Assembly (NCBI GenBank): GCA_030616935.1
Contig: JAUWWJ010000097.1
Location: 1 to 6,314, forward strand
Direction of reading: 5' to 3'
DNA from: Planctomycetaceae bacterium
Lineage (GTDB): Bacteria > Planctomycetota > Planctomycetia > Pirellulales > UBA1268
Length of the DNA: 6,314 bases
The first letter of the stretch is position 1. Each line of letters opens with the position of its first letter. The notes under the pieces were generated by a model. It ran no database searches and was not told the DNA's origin. It was given only the letters and a program-made list of their open reading frames with translations. The translations under genes and the position numbers were made by a program. Shown one piece after another: positions 1-6,074 of this stretch.

Positions 1-231
1 CGTCGGGCTACATACAGAGGCACCGGCATAGAAACGGTCAAAACGAAGGCCGGATTCCGCCATTGAATCAAGATGGGGCGTTTTCAAAACCGGATGTCCG
101 TTGTAGGCAACATCACCCCAGCCCTGATCGTCACTCATGACGAAGATCATGTTTGGTCGATCATCAGCTCTCGTATTTTCTAGAAGTACGAAGGCTGGTA
201 CTAAAGCAACAAGGAAGGCAACTATTCGCAT
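1..231 (-). CDS. Secreted type I sulfatase, N-terminal fragment (runs off left edge)
   Basis: The gene starts at the ATG at 231 on the minus strand and is open to the window edge, giving 77 residues. The first 23 residues form a Sec signal peptide: Arg2, a hydrophobic core at residues 3-17, and a likely cut after T-R-A. The mature protein opens with [11 protein letters not shown], the usual first sulfatase strand, whose paired Asp (35-36) bind the metal. T-P-H-L-D-S-M-A follows near residues 54-61. The last visible residues are C74-S-P-T, the start of the C-x-P-x-R motif in which Cys becomes formylglycine; the Arg should lie just outside. It should hydrolyse sulfate esters in the periplasm or outside the cell; the substrate cannot be told. 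It begins 14 bp after the previous sulfatase stop, so the two are probably co-transcribed. No clear Shine-Dalgarno is seen. The family is secure, but intactness is unknown because most of the gene is missing. Confidence 0.9.
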   Translation of the reverse strand, partial: MRIVAFLVALVPAFVLLENTRADDRPNMIFVMSDDQGWGDVAYNGHPVLKTPHLDSMAESGLRFDRFYAGASVCSPT

Positions 232-245
232 AGTAGAAAAGAGAC

Positions 246-1748
246 TCAGTCGGTCTCGTCATAGAATGAATAATCAGAGTGATTGTAAAGTTGCTTTTTG
301 GCGGTTTCCTCAATGTCGTTTGAGTGAAGCCACCTTGTTCCAAGTTTTGAAGTCCAGAATGGATGATCTTCTTCGAGGTGAGACGGCAGGCTCGCAATAA
401 CTGTTTCTAATCGCTGGCGGTCTTGTGCATGTGAAGGTTCACCGTCAACCCGTTTATAGTTTCGGCCAAAGCGAGAGTCGTTTGTATAGTAAAACCGCCC
501 GTCTGGTTTTCCGTAGAATGGCGAGACTGCTTCAAGAAGATGGGTTTTGGTTCGAACGACCTGTACCGGTCCTGTATAGGCATAGATCCATTCGCGGTGG
601 GTGTTTGTTTTTGCTGTTAAGAAAGGCAAAAGACTTTTTCCATCAAATGCGGTATCTGCCGGTTGAGTAGTCCCTGCCATGTCGAGGAGTGTTGGAGCAA
701 TGTCAGAAAAATCTGTTAACTCATCCGTAAGCCCTCTTTTTTTGATGCCAGGACCCTGGACGACAAATGGTACGTGGACGCCACGCTCTACTCCTCGGTC
801 CTTTGCGGTCACCGCCGTTCCGTTGTCGGCACAGAAGATGAAGTAGGTGTTGTCATAGATTCCTAATTGCTTTGTGCTGGCAATCAATTTACCAATCAGT
901 TTGTCAAGATGCTCAATGAGATGAATAAATCGTTGCTGATGTTCTTGTTCATATTGATTCATGACCTCGAGCTTTTCCTCGCGCTGCATTCCTGCCGTGT
1001 CAGGTTTTTCCTGCTCAATGTCCAAGACATCACCATGGTCAGGCGTTGTGGAATAAGGACCGTGTGGAATCACCGTTGGCCAATACGCGACGAATGGCTG
1101 CTTCTTTCGCGTCTTCCGTTCAATAAAGTCAAGTAGAAAATCAACTCGCTTATCGGGACCAAAATCTTTTTTCTCAACTGGTATGTAGTGCCCGTTTTGC
1201 ACCATTGATGGATACCAGTACCGTGTATCCGGCAAACTAATGTCATCGCGTTGGCCTGTCGTTATTGGGTTTGTTCCAAAGTGAGATTCAATTTTTCCAG
1301 GGCTTTCCCAGAGGCAATATTCATCAAAGCCAACAACGCCTTCCCACGCCTCTTTTGCTCCACAGTGCCATTTGCCTGCGATAGCCGTCGCGTAACCGGC
1401 ATCGTGAATCAATTTTGCCCAACTTGGTTGCACTGTGAATAAGGTTCCTCGTGAATCAAATGCCCACATGTCATTTCGAAAAACACCTGTCCTATTGCCA
1501 TACACCCCAGTCATCAAGCAAGCGCGGGATGGGGCACAAATAGCAGGTGCAAAGCACGTTCGAAAACATACTCCGTTCGTTGCAATTTGATCAATATTCG
1601 GTGTGTGTGCTGAGTCTGCTTGCCCGTAGCATGAAAACATATCCGCGCTCACGTCATCTGCCAGAATCAAGATGATATTAGCGGGTTCCGAGTAGGCGAT
1701 CGAAGGAGCAGTGAACAAAAAAAAGAGAATACCAAACAGTTTTTTCAT
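246..1748 (-). CDS. Secreted type I (formylglycine-dependent) sulfatase, 500 aa
   Basis: This is a complete sulfatase of the alkaline-phosphatase superfamily, expected to release sulfate from a sulfated glycan. Residues 1-20 are a Sec signal peptide (M-K-K, hydrophobic core, likely cut after A-Y-S). Visible active-site elements are the metal Asp pair D31-D32, the formylglycine motif C71-A-P-S-R75, G-K-W-H at 125-128 (Lys126, His128), His229 in I-P-H-G-P, the metal pair D308-N309, and Lys316. Lys316 lies five residues before the conserved Glu, as the catalytic Lys does in human arylsulfatase A. Where many relatives have E-G-G-x-R-x-P, this one has E-R-G-V-H-V-P (321-327), so the usual Arg is His325. 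The C-terminal part is less typical and gives no clear subfamily. The start is supported by the signal peptide; only a weak GGG lies upstream. It follows another sulfatase gene by 155 bp and precedes a third by 14 bp. Substrate unknown. Confidence 0.95.
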   Translation of the reverse strand: MKKLFGILFFLFTAPSIAYSEPANIILILADDVSADMFSCYGQADSAHTPNIDQIATNGVCFRTCFAPAICAPSRACLMTGVYGNRTGVFRNDMWAFDSRGTLFTVQPSWAKLIHDAGYATAIAGKWHCGAKEAWEGVVGFDEYCLWESPGKIESHFGTNPITTGQRDDISLPDTRYWYPSMVQNGHYIPVEKKDFGPDKRVDFLLDFIERKTRKKQPFVAYWPTVIPHGPYSTTPDHGDVLDIEQEKPDTAGMQREEKLEVMNQYEQEHQQRFIHLIEHLDKLIGKLIASTKQLGIYDNTYFIFCADNGTAVTAKDRGVERGVHVPFVVQGPGIKKRGLTDELTDFSDIAPTLLDMAGTTQPADTAFDGKSLLPFLTAKTNTHREWIYAYTGPVQVVRTKTHLLEAVSPFYGKPDGRFYYTNDSRFGRNYKRVDGEPSHAQDRQRLETVIASLPSHLEEDHPFWTSKLGTRWLHSNDIEETAKKQLYNHSDYSFYDETD

Positions 1749-1903
1749 TTTCGATTGCGCCCAAGACAGTTGTCGTGAAGTGTTTCAGCTAAGAGTTATT
1801 CTTAACGTTTAAGCGGGAAGTGAGTCTACTTTGTTGCCGTAGGTCGCTAAAACGATACAGGGTTTTGTGGTTCGCCGGCACACGAGCTGGATAAATAGCA
1901 GTT
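1749..1903. other. Intergenic gap between two same-strand sulfatase genes
   Basis: This 155-bp gap separates the minus-strand sulfatase genes. It is long for a simple operon junction, so the downstream gene may have its own promoter or the region may hold a processing or regulatory site. It contains the two-block element at 1802-1830 (see that entry). It also holds a short inverted repeat CTTAA-CGT-TTAAG at 1801-1813, and a longer imperfect pairing between 1806-1815 and the CGCTAAAACG near 1845-1854 (one mismatch, about 29 bp apart). No hairpin followed by a T run was found, so I do not call a terminator. Confidence 0.5.
1802..1830 (+). promoter_or_regulatory. Two-block element matching the one upstream of the ECF sigma gene
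   Basis: TTAACGTTT (1802-1810) and GAGTCTACT (1822-1830) are separated by 11 bp. Both 9-base blocks recur exactly at 5463-5492 upstream of the sigma factor gene, there with a 12-bp gap. AAC in the first block and GTCTA in the second resemble the -35 and -10 elements of ECF promoters. Read on the plus strand, transcription from here would run antisense into the end of the 565-residue sulfatase gene. It could instead be a regulator binding site that works in either orientation on the minus-strand sulfatase starting at 1748. The sequence match is seen directly; the function is inferred. Confidence 0.4.
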
Positions 1904-3601
1904 CTATTGATGATCCGTTCCAACGTATGTTTTTGGGCTTCTGTCACCGCGGTCAAGTTCACCAAGACGGCGGTCTAGGAAATCATGGGAAATTTGAATT
2001 GCATTGCTTCGAGCAGGTTCATCGTACTCCCAGAATTCTTTCAGAATCTTTTCGCATGCGGGGTAATGGGTGCCATCATCACCAATTTTTTGCCGCAAGT
2101 CGGCAAGTTGAGCTTTTAAATCAGCGACAAGATCTTTGTTCTCGGGGTCGTCGTAGATGTTGACCGTTTCGGCAGGGTCGTTGATGAGATCATAGAGTTC
2201 CCAGCCTGGGGGCGTGCGGTAACCCCCATCATAATTGCAGCCATAATAAAAGATGAGTTTATGAGTCTTTGTCCGAAGGCCAATATGAGCCGGGTTGTCA
2301 TGATGAGCCATGTGCATCCAATATCGATAATATGTCGCTTCCTTCCAGTCGTCTGACTCGTGTCCCGTTTCGAGAAGCGAACGAAAAGATCGCCCTTGAA
2401 CAGTGGAGGGAATGGTGGCGCCTGCAAAGTCCAAGAGAGTGGGTGCAAAGTCAACATTCTCAACCAGAGTTTCAAATCGTTGTCCAGCCTTAATACTTTT
2501 CGGGTAACGAATCATGAGTGGCATTCGCTGCGACTGTTCGAGCATCCATCGCTTGTCCTGATAGTCGTGTTCTCCAAGCATGAAACCCTGATCGGCGGTG
2601 TATACGATAATGGTATTTTCAAGTTGGCCCGAGGTCTCGAGGTATTGAAAAAGGCGGCCGATATTGTCATCAATGCCTTTTACGCAACGAAGGAATTTTC
2701 TGAGATACGCGTTGTAGGCAAACTTCTTGTTTTCATCGTCCGAGTAGTCGTTTGGATCGAAGTTAGTGGGGAATTCTTCAGGGTACCGTGTTGGAAGGTC
2801 GCGGAGGTAGGACCTCCGAGGGTTTCTTCCACCAATTGATGTGCCAATGTGGGGAACAAGTTCGTCTTGATCGCCACGGGTGGCAAGAGATCCGTACTCT
2901 GGATTCATTTCCCAAAGAGACGCAGGAGAAGGGATATCAACGTCAGCTAGATACGACTCGTATCGTGGTGCATTATCAAAGTAGTCGTGTGGTGCCTTGT
3001 AATGATGCATCAGAAAAAATGGCTTTGTTTGGTCCCATTCGTTCTCAATCCAGTCAAGCGACAAATCAGTTATGGCATCTGTGACGTGTTTGCCTTTGAA
3101 TTGGATCGTGTTTTTGCCCCAGGGATTTGGTCCACGAATTCGAAATTCGGGGTCGTGATATTTGCCTTGCCCTGGCAGGACGCAGTAATGGTCGAAGTCG
3201 GCCGGTTCATTTTTGAGATGCCACTTCCCAATTATGGCCGTCTGGTAGCCAGCTTTTCGCATCTGAATAGGAAGCATCTGTTTCCCGGGCGGGATTCGTC
3301 CGCCGAGATCAAAAACACCATTTATGTGGTTGTACTGTCCGGTGATCACACAGGCCCGCGAAGGAGAGCAGATAGAGTTCGTACAAAATGCATTGGAAAA
3401 CAACGCGCCCTCATGTGCAATTCGATCAAGATTTGGTGTTGGTGCAACCTTAGCTAGCCGGCCTTGGTACGCCGAGATTGCGTGAGCAGCGTGGTCATCA
3501 GACATGATGTAAAGGATATTAGGACGGTCCGCAGCATGCGCAGTTGCTCCAATGAGAAGCGTTAAGGCAGCGAAGACAGCAAAGGATCGGGAAAAAAACA
3601 T
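1904..3601 (-). CDS. Secreted type I sulfatase, 565 aa, resembling GlcNAc-6-sulfatase / mucin-desulfating type
   Basis: This is a complete exported sulfatase. Residues 1-23 are a signal peptide with a clear A-H-A cut site before A-D-R-P-N. Motifs in order are metal ligands D35-D36, formylglycine motif C78-S-P-S-R82, G-K-W-H-L at 125-129 (Lys126, His128), His205 in A-P-H-D, metal pair D337-Q338 in T-A-D-Q-G-F, and Lys350, five residues before Glu355. Gln in place of the common Asn at the second metal position occurs in some sulfatase subfamilies. The phrases D-D-H-A-x-x-A-I-S-A-Y, C-T-N-S-I-C-S-P-S-R-A and N-H-I-N-G-V, together with the longer size, recall N-acetylglucosamine-6-sulfatases and mucin-desulfating sulfatases. 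That subtype is a recollection of family sequences, not a search result. The enzyme should act in the periplasm or outside the cell. It is the first gene of the leftward set and is divergent from the plus-strand sulfatase. Its start has only a weak AGG upstream. Confidence 0.95.
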   Translation of the reverse strand: MFFSRSFAVFAALTLLIGATAHAADRPNILYIMSDDHAAHAISAYQGRLAKVAPTPNLDRIAHEGALFSNAFCTNSICSPSRACVITGQYNHINGVFDLGGRIPPGKQMLPIQMRKAGYQTAIIGKWHLKNEPADFDHYCVLPGQGKYHDPEFRIRGPNPWGKNTIQFKGKHVTDAITDLSLDWIENEWDQTKPFFLMHHYKAPHDYFDNAPRYESYLADVDIPSPASLWEMNPEYGSLATRGDQDELVPHIGTSIGGRNPRRSYLRDLPTRYPEEFPTNFDPNDYSDDENKKFAYNAYLRKFLRCVKGIDDNIGRLFQYLETSGQLENTIIVYTADQGFMLGEHDYQDKRWMLEQSQRMPLMIRYPKSIKAGQRFETLVENVDFAPTLLDFAGATIPSTVQGRSFRSLLETGHESDDWKEATYYRYWMHMAHHDNPAHIGLRTKTHKLIFYYGCNYDGGYRTPPGWELYDLINDPAETVNIYDDPENKDLVADLKAQLADLRQKIGDDGTHYPACEKILKEFWEYDEPARSNAIQISHDFLDRRLGELDRGDRSPKTYVGTDHQ

Positions 3602-3740
3602 GGCAGAATGAGACCTGTTGTTCCGGGATTGAATTCAAATTGTTTCAGGTGACAGTACGTGAAGGGCGGGCCCAATTTGTTTACGATGTCCTGCGATTCC
3701 ACCCTCCTATCGTAGTATATCGAGTTTTTGTGGTGGCATG

Positions 3741-3752
3741 ATAGTGAACTAT
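3741..3752 (+). promoter_or_regulatory. Short dyad ATAGT-GA-ACTAT before the rightward sulfatase
   Basis: Two perfect 5-base arms around a 2-base centre end three bases before the GAGG ribosome binding site. The position would suit a repressor site, but arms this short occur often by chance, so this is a weak call. Confidence 0.2.
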
Positions 3753-3755
3753 TTT

Positions 3756-3759
3756 GAGG
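3756..3759 (+). promoter_or_regulatory. Ribosome binding site GAGG deciding the sulfatase start at 3764
   Basis: GAGG ends four bases before the ATG at 3764. In-frame ATGs at 3785 and 3797 lack a comparable site, so the longer start is preferred although it gives an unusually long region before the hydrophobic segment. Confidence 0.5.
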
Positions 3760-3763
3760 CACG

Positions 3764-5368
3764 ATGGAAATCAGGCAAATTATTATGATTCAACGAATGC
3801 GTTTAGACGGCGTTTCACGTGCCTCTACGGTCATTGCATTTATTGTCCTTTTGATTGTTGTGCCTGCGGCCTGGGTGTACGCAGAAGGGAAGTATTCCAG
3901 TGGGTCTACACAACCGAATATTATCCTGATATTAGTGGATGATCTCGGTTGGGCCGATCCAGGATTTCATGGTGGTGATGTGAGGCTCACACCAAACATT
4001 GATCGGTTTGCCCGACAGGGCATGCAACTTAGTCAGTTTTGTATGACCCCAGTGTGTGCCACGTCACGCAGTGCGTTGTTAACAGGTCGTTACCCATTCC
4101 GCCAATGGATGGACTGGAGAAGTGAGGACTTTGGGAAACCGGATTACCTTGCACTGCTCGATATACCATTGGCCACGCTTCCAGATGGTACGCCTACACG
4201 ACGGATACACGGGTTCGACCCACGTGAACGAACCCTCGCTGATGCTCTGAAAGAGGCTGGTTACACAACTGCCATGATTGGAAAGTGGCATCTTGGCGAG
4301 TGGTTGCCGAAACATCTTCCGTTCGCGCGCGGATTTGACCATCAATATGGCCACTACGGCTGGGGCATCGACTACAACTCGCACCTCATTCCGCATAATG
4401 CCCCACAGCCTTTGTGCGTCTTTGATTGGCACCGTGATCAGCAGCCTCTAATGGAAATGGGCTATTCAACGGATTTGATTGCTGATGAATCAATTCGACT
4501 CATGACGATTCATTCGAATAAAGCAGATCCCTTTTTTCATTACGTAGCATTTAACGCAATTCATGGGCCACTTGAGGAAATACCACGTCATTGTGATGTC
4601 TTTGATAAGCGGGCTGCAGCTATTAAGTGTCTTGATGATGCTGTCGGCCGTATGCTGAAAGCTGTTGACCAACTCGGTATTTCAGACGAGACGCTGGTTC
4701 TCTTTACAAATGATAATGGTGGACTCACCGAAGAGGTCAATCGCCCCTGGCGAGGGACTAAAAATACAACGTTCGAGGGTGGTATTCGTGTACCCTGTGT
4801 GCTTCGATGGCCCGGAGTCATTTCCTCGGGCTCAAGGTGTAACGAACTTATGCACGTCACAGATCTTTTTCCAACACTCGTTGCCATTGGGGGTGGTTCG
4901 ACGAACAAATCTTTGGCACTCGATGGATGGGATATGAGCCCTGTTGTTTTTGAAGGGAAGAAGAGTCCGCGGACGGAGATTCTCATCGAGGCCACCGGCA
5001 GTGTACGGCTTCCCTCCATACGCAGTGGTCAGTGGAAGCTTATTGGTGACGCCCTGTTTGATTTACAATGCGATCCCGGGGAGCGCGACGATGTCTCGGA
5101 GGCATATCCGGAAATTGTCATTGAGCTACGAAACAGAATTCTTGCGTTGTCAGCCGAGCGGCCTCCACTGGGAGAGTTCTCTCGAATAATGAAACCAGCT
5201 CTTCCGTATGTTTACGGGCAGGCTGAAAACACGTCAGTTCCAGAAAAGATACGATTCCATGTTGAAAAGGCGCGGCGTGGTCAGCAACAGATATGGGAAC
5301 CTGGAAAATATCCATGGCCTGCACCCCCTCAAAATGGTCAAATTACTTATGAGGGTGATGGTCGGTAG
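3764..5368 (+). CDS. Secreted arylsulfatase-B-like type I sulfatase, 534 aa, with atypical C-A-T-S-R motif
   Basis: This is a complete sulfatase. A long basic N-terminus (1-20) leads to a hydrophobic segment at 21-40 ending V-Y-A, a likely signal peptide; an uncleaved anchor is possible. Motifs in order are D59-D60, the catalytic Cys98 in C-A-T-S-R102, G-R-Y-P-F-R at 108-113, G-K-W-H-L-G at 173-178, His268 in I-H-G-P, D317-N318-G-G, Lys333, and E-G-G-I-R-V-P at 338-344. The G-R-Y-P-x-R stretch, the D-W-H-R and G-Y-S-T-D-L segments (221-237) and the E-G-G-I-R-V-P block fit the arylsulfatase A/B-like group. The oddity is Thr100 where the formylglycine motif normally has Pro, or Ala in some enzymes; all other active-site residues are present. 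A basic, Pro-rich tail of about 65 residues follows the core fold. Substrate unknown. It is divergent from the leftward sulfatases and 152 bp ahead of the sigma gene. Confidence 0.95.
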   Translation: MEIRQIIMIQRMRLDGVSRASTVIAFIVLLIVVPAAWVYAEGKYSSGSTQPNIILILVDDLGWADPGFHGGDVRLTPNIDRFARQGMQLSQFCMTPVCATSRSALLTGRYPFRQWMDWRSEDFGKPDYLALLDIPLATLPDGTPTRRIHGFDPRERTLADALKEAGYTTAMIGKWHLGEWLPKHLPFARGFDHQYGHYGWGIDYNSHLIPHNAPQPLCVFDWHRDQQPLMEMGYSTDLIADESIRLMTIHSNKADPFFHYVAFNAIHGPLEEIPRHCDVFDKRAAAIKCLDDAVGRMLKAVDQLGISDETLVLFTNDNGGLTEEVNRPWRGTKNTTFEGGIRVPCVLRWPGVISSGSRCNELMHVTDLFPTLVAIGGGSTNKSLALDGWDMSPVVFEGKKSPRTEILIEATGSVRLPSIRSGQWKLIGDALFDLQCDPGERDDVSEAYPEIVIELRNRILALSAERPPLGEFSRIMKPALPYVYGQAENTSVPEKIRFHVEKARRGQQQIWEPGKYPWPAPPQNGQITYEGDGR

Positions 5369-5520
5369 TATTGTGGGGAGCCCGCACTCGAGGAGCCGAT
5401 GGTACCGGTAAAGGGCGATTTTCTGCAGCCAAACGGTTGTGTTGGGTGATGCGGATAGCTTGTTAACGTTTCGTGTAGCCGCGGAGTCTACTCACGACAA
5501 AGAAGGTTTTCTCAAAGCAT
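5369..5520 (+). other. Intergenic region between sulfatase and sigma factor gene
   Basis: These 152 bp follow the sulfatase TAG. No hairpin with a T run is visible, so readthrough into the sigma gene cannot be excluded. Near the end is the ECF-like promoter element (5463-5492). An 8-base palindrome, TACCGGTA (5403-5410), is probably trivial. Confidence 0.45.
5463..5492 (+). promoter_or_regulatory. Putative ECF-type promoter of the sigma factor gene
   Basis: TTAACGTTT (5463-5471) and GAGTCTACT (5484-5492) flank a 12-bp gap. ECF promoters commonly have AAC in the -35 box and a GTC or TCTA core in the -10 box. Here AAC ends 18 bp before GTC, which fits that spacing. Transcription would start a few bases after 5492, leaving a leader of about 20 bases before the ATG at 5521. 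Many ECF sigma genes activate themselves, so this may be the sigma factor's own target; that is inference. An exact copy of both blocks sits at 1802-1830. Confidence 0.45.
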
Positions 5521-6039
5521 ATGCCAGACGACGACTTCGCTGAACTTCTTGCTTGTGAACAAAATCGACTGCGTCGAGTCATTCGGTCTGTCGTTCTGTG
5601 TAACGCAACAACCGCTGACATCCTTCAACGGGCAAACCTGATTGCCTGGAAGAAACGACATGAATTCGGTGAGGGAACAAATTTTCGTGGATGGATCAAT
5701 GCAATCGTTCGGTACGAAATTCTTGCTCATCGTCGAGACCGGGCACGAAAAAAGGAAGTCATGCTTTCGAGAGAATCTGAAGAACTGTTGTTCGTTACCA
5801 ATGATTGTCTTGAAGGTGATTTGGAAACAGAGGCTCTTGCACTTAGAGACTGTCTCAAGACATTACGTGAGCAAGATCGGGCGTTGTTGATGGAGCGGTA
5901 TTCAGGTGAGAAGACATTGCGAAGGTACGCAGAGAGAACCGGTCGGTCTGAGGTAGGGTTGCGAGTGACATTACATCGGCTGCGGCAAGCACTCAAAAAA
6001 TGTGTGAAATTGCGAATGAGTAAAGAACATGACCGCTAA
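5521..6039 (+). CDS. ECF sigma factor, Rhodopirellula/Verrucomicrobia type
   Basis: This 172-residue protein has the size and two-domain layout of an ECF sigma-70 factor, which directs RNA polymerase to a small set of promoters. Region 2 covers about residues 10-77, including D-I-L-Q (33-36), I-A-W-K-K, the hallmark F-G-E-G-T-N-F-R-G-W (49-58) and R-Y-E-I-L-A-H-R-R. Region 4 covers about 112-165, with L-R-E-Q-D-R-A-L-L at 115-123 and a helix-turn-helix around 132-158 (L-R-R-Y-A-E-R-T-G-R-S, then L-H-R-L-R-Q-A-L). The G-T-N-F-x-x-W core is typical of planctomycete and verrucomicrobial ECF factors. It acts in the cytoplasm. A TAG at 5476-5478 in the same frame and the lack of other starts fix the ATG at 5521; the nearest AGAAGG (5501-5506) is 14 bases away, far for a ribosome site. 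The next gene begins within 36 bp and is probably its anti-sigma partner. The tail after residue 160 is basic. Confidence 0.93.
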   Translation: MPDDDFAELLACEQNRLRRVIRSVVLCNATTADILQRANLIAWKKRHEFGEGTNFRGWINAIVRYEILAHRRDRARKKEVMLSRESEELLFVTNDCLEGDLETEALALRDCLKTLREQDRALLMERYSGEKTLRRYAERTGRSEVGLRVTLHRLRQALKKCVKLRMSKEHDR

Positions 6040-6074
6040 GAGGAATGTTCCCTAGAGTGGATGGAACTAAAGAA

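Larger units (their letters stand above)
3602..3763. promoter_or_regulatory. Divergent promoter region between two sulfatase genes
   Basis: This 162-bp region separates the starts of the minus-strand (3601) and plus-strand (3764) sulfatase genes, so it must hold the signals for the rightward gene and probably those for the leftward set. I see no convincing sigma-70 hexamer pair and no copy of the two-block element found at 1802 and 5463. A short dyad, ATAGT-GA-ACTAT, lies at 3741-3752 just before the ribosome binding site of the rightward gene, and a GGGCCC palindrome lies at 3668-3673. Shared control of both directions is possible from the layout alone. Confidence 0.5.

Noticed and set aside
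2360..2839. 159-residue open frame on the plus strand inside the same sulfatase gene
   Set aside because: No signal, motif or ribosome site supports it, and it is entirely covered by a well-supported gene on the other strand.
2987..3457. 156-residue open frame on the plus strand, antisense to the 565-residue sulfatase
   Set aside because: The opposite frame encodes a full sulfatase with all catalytic motifs. This translation has no domain-like pattern, and its length fits a chance antisense frame.
4588..5019. 143-residue open frame on the minus strand inside the arylsulfatase-B-like gene
   Set aside because: It is Ser/Pro-rich, as is common for antisense frames, and lies fully within a clear sulfatase gene.
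5369..5462. Possible terminator after the rightward sulfatase
   Set aside because: GC-rich stretches are present, but I found no stable stem followed by a T run; the repeated GGAGCC is a direct repeat, not an inverted one.
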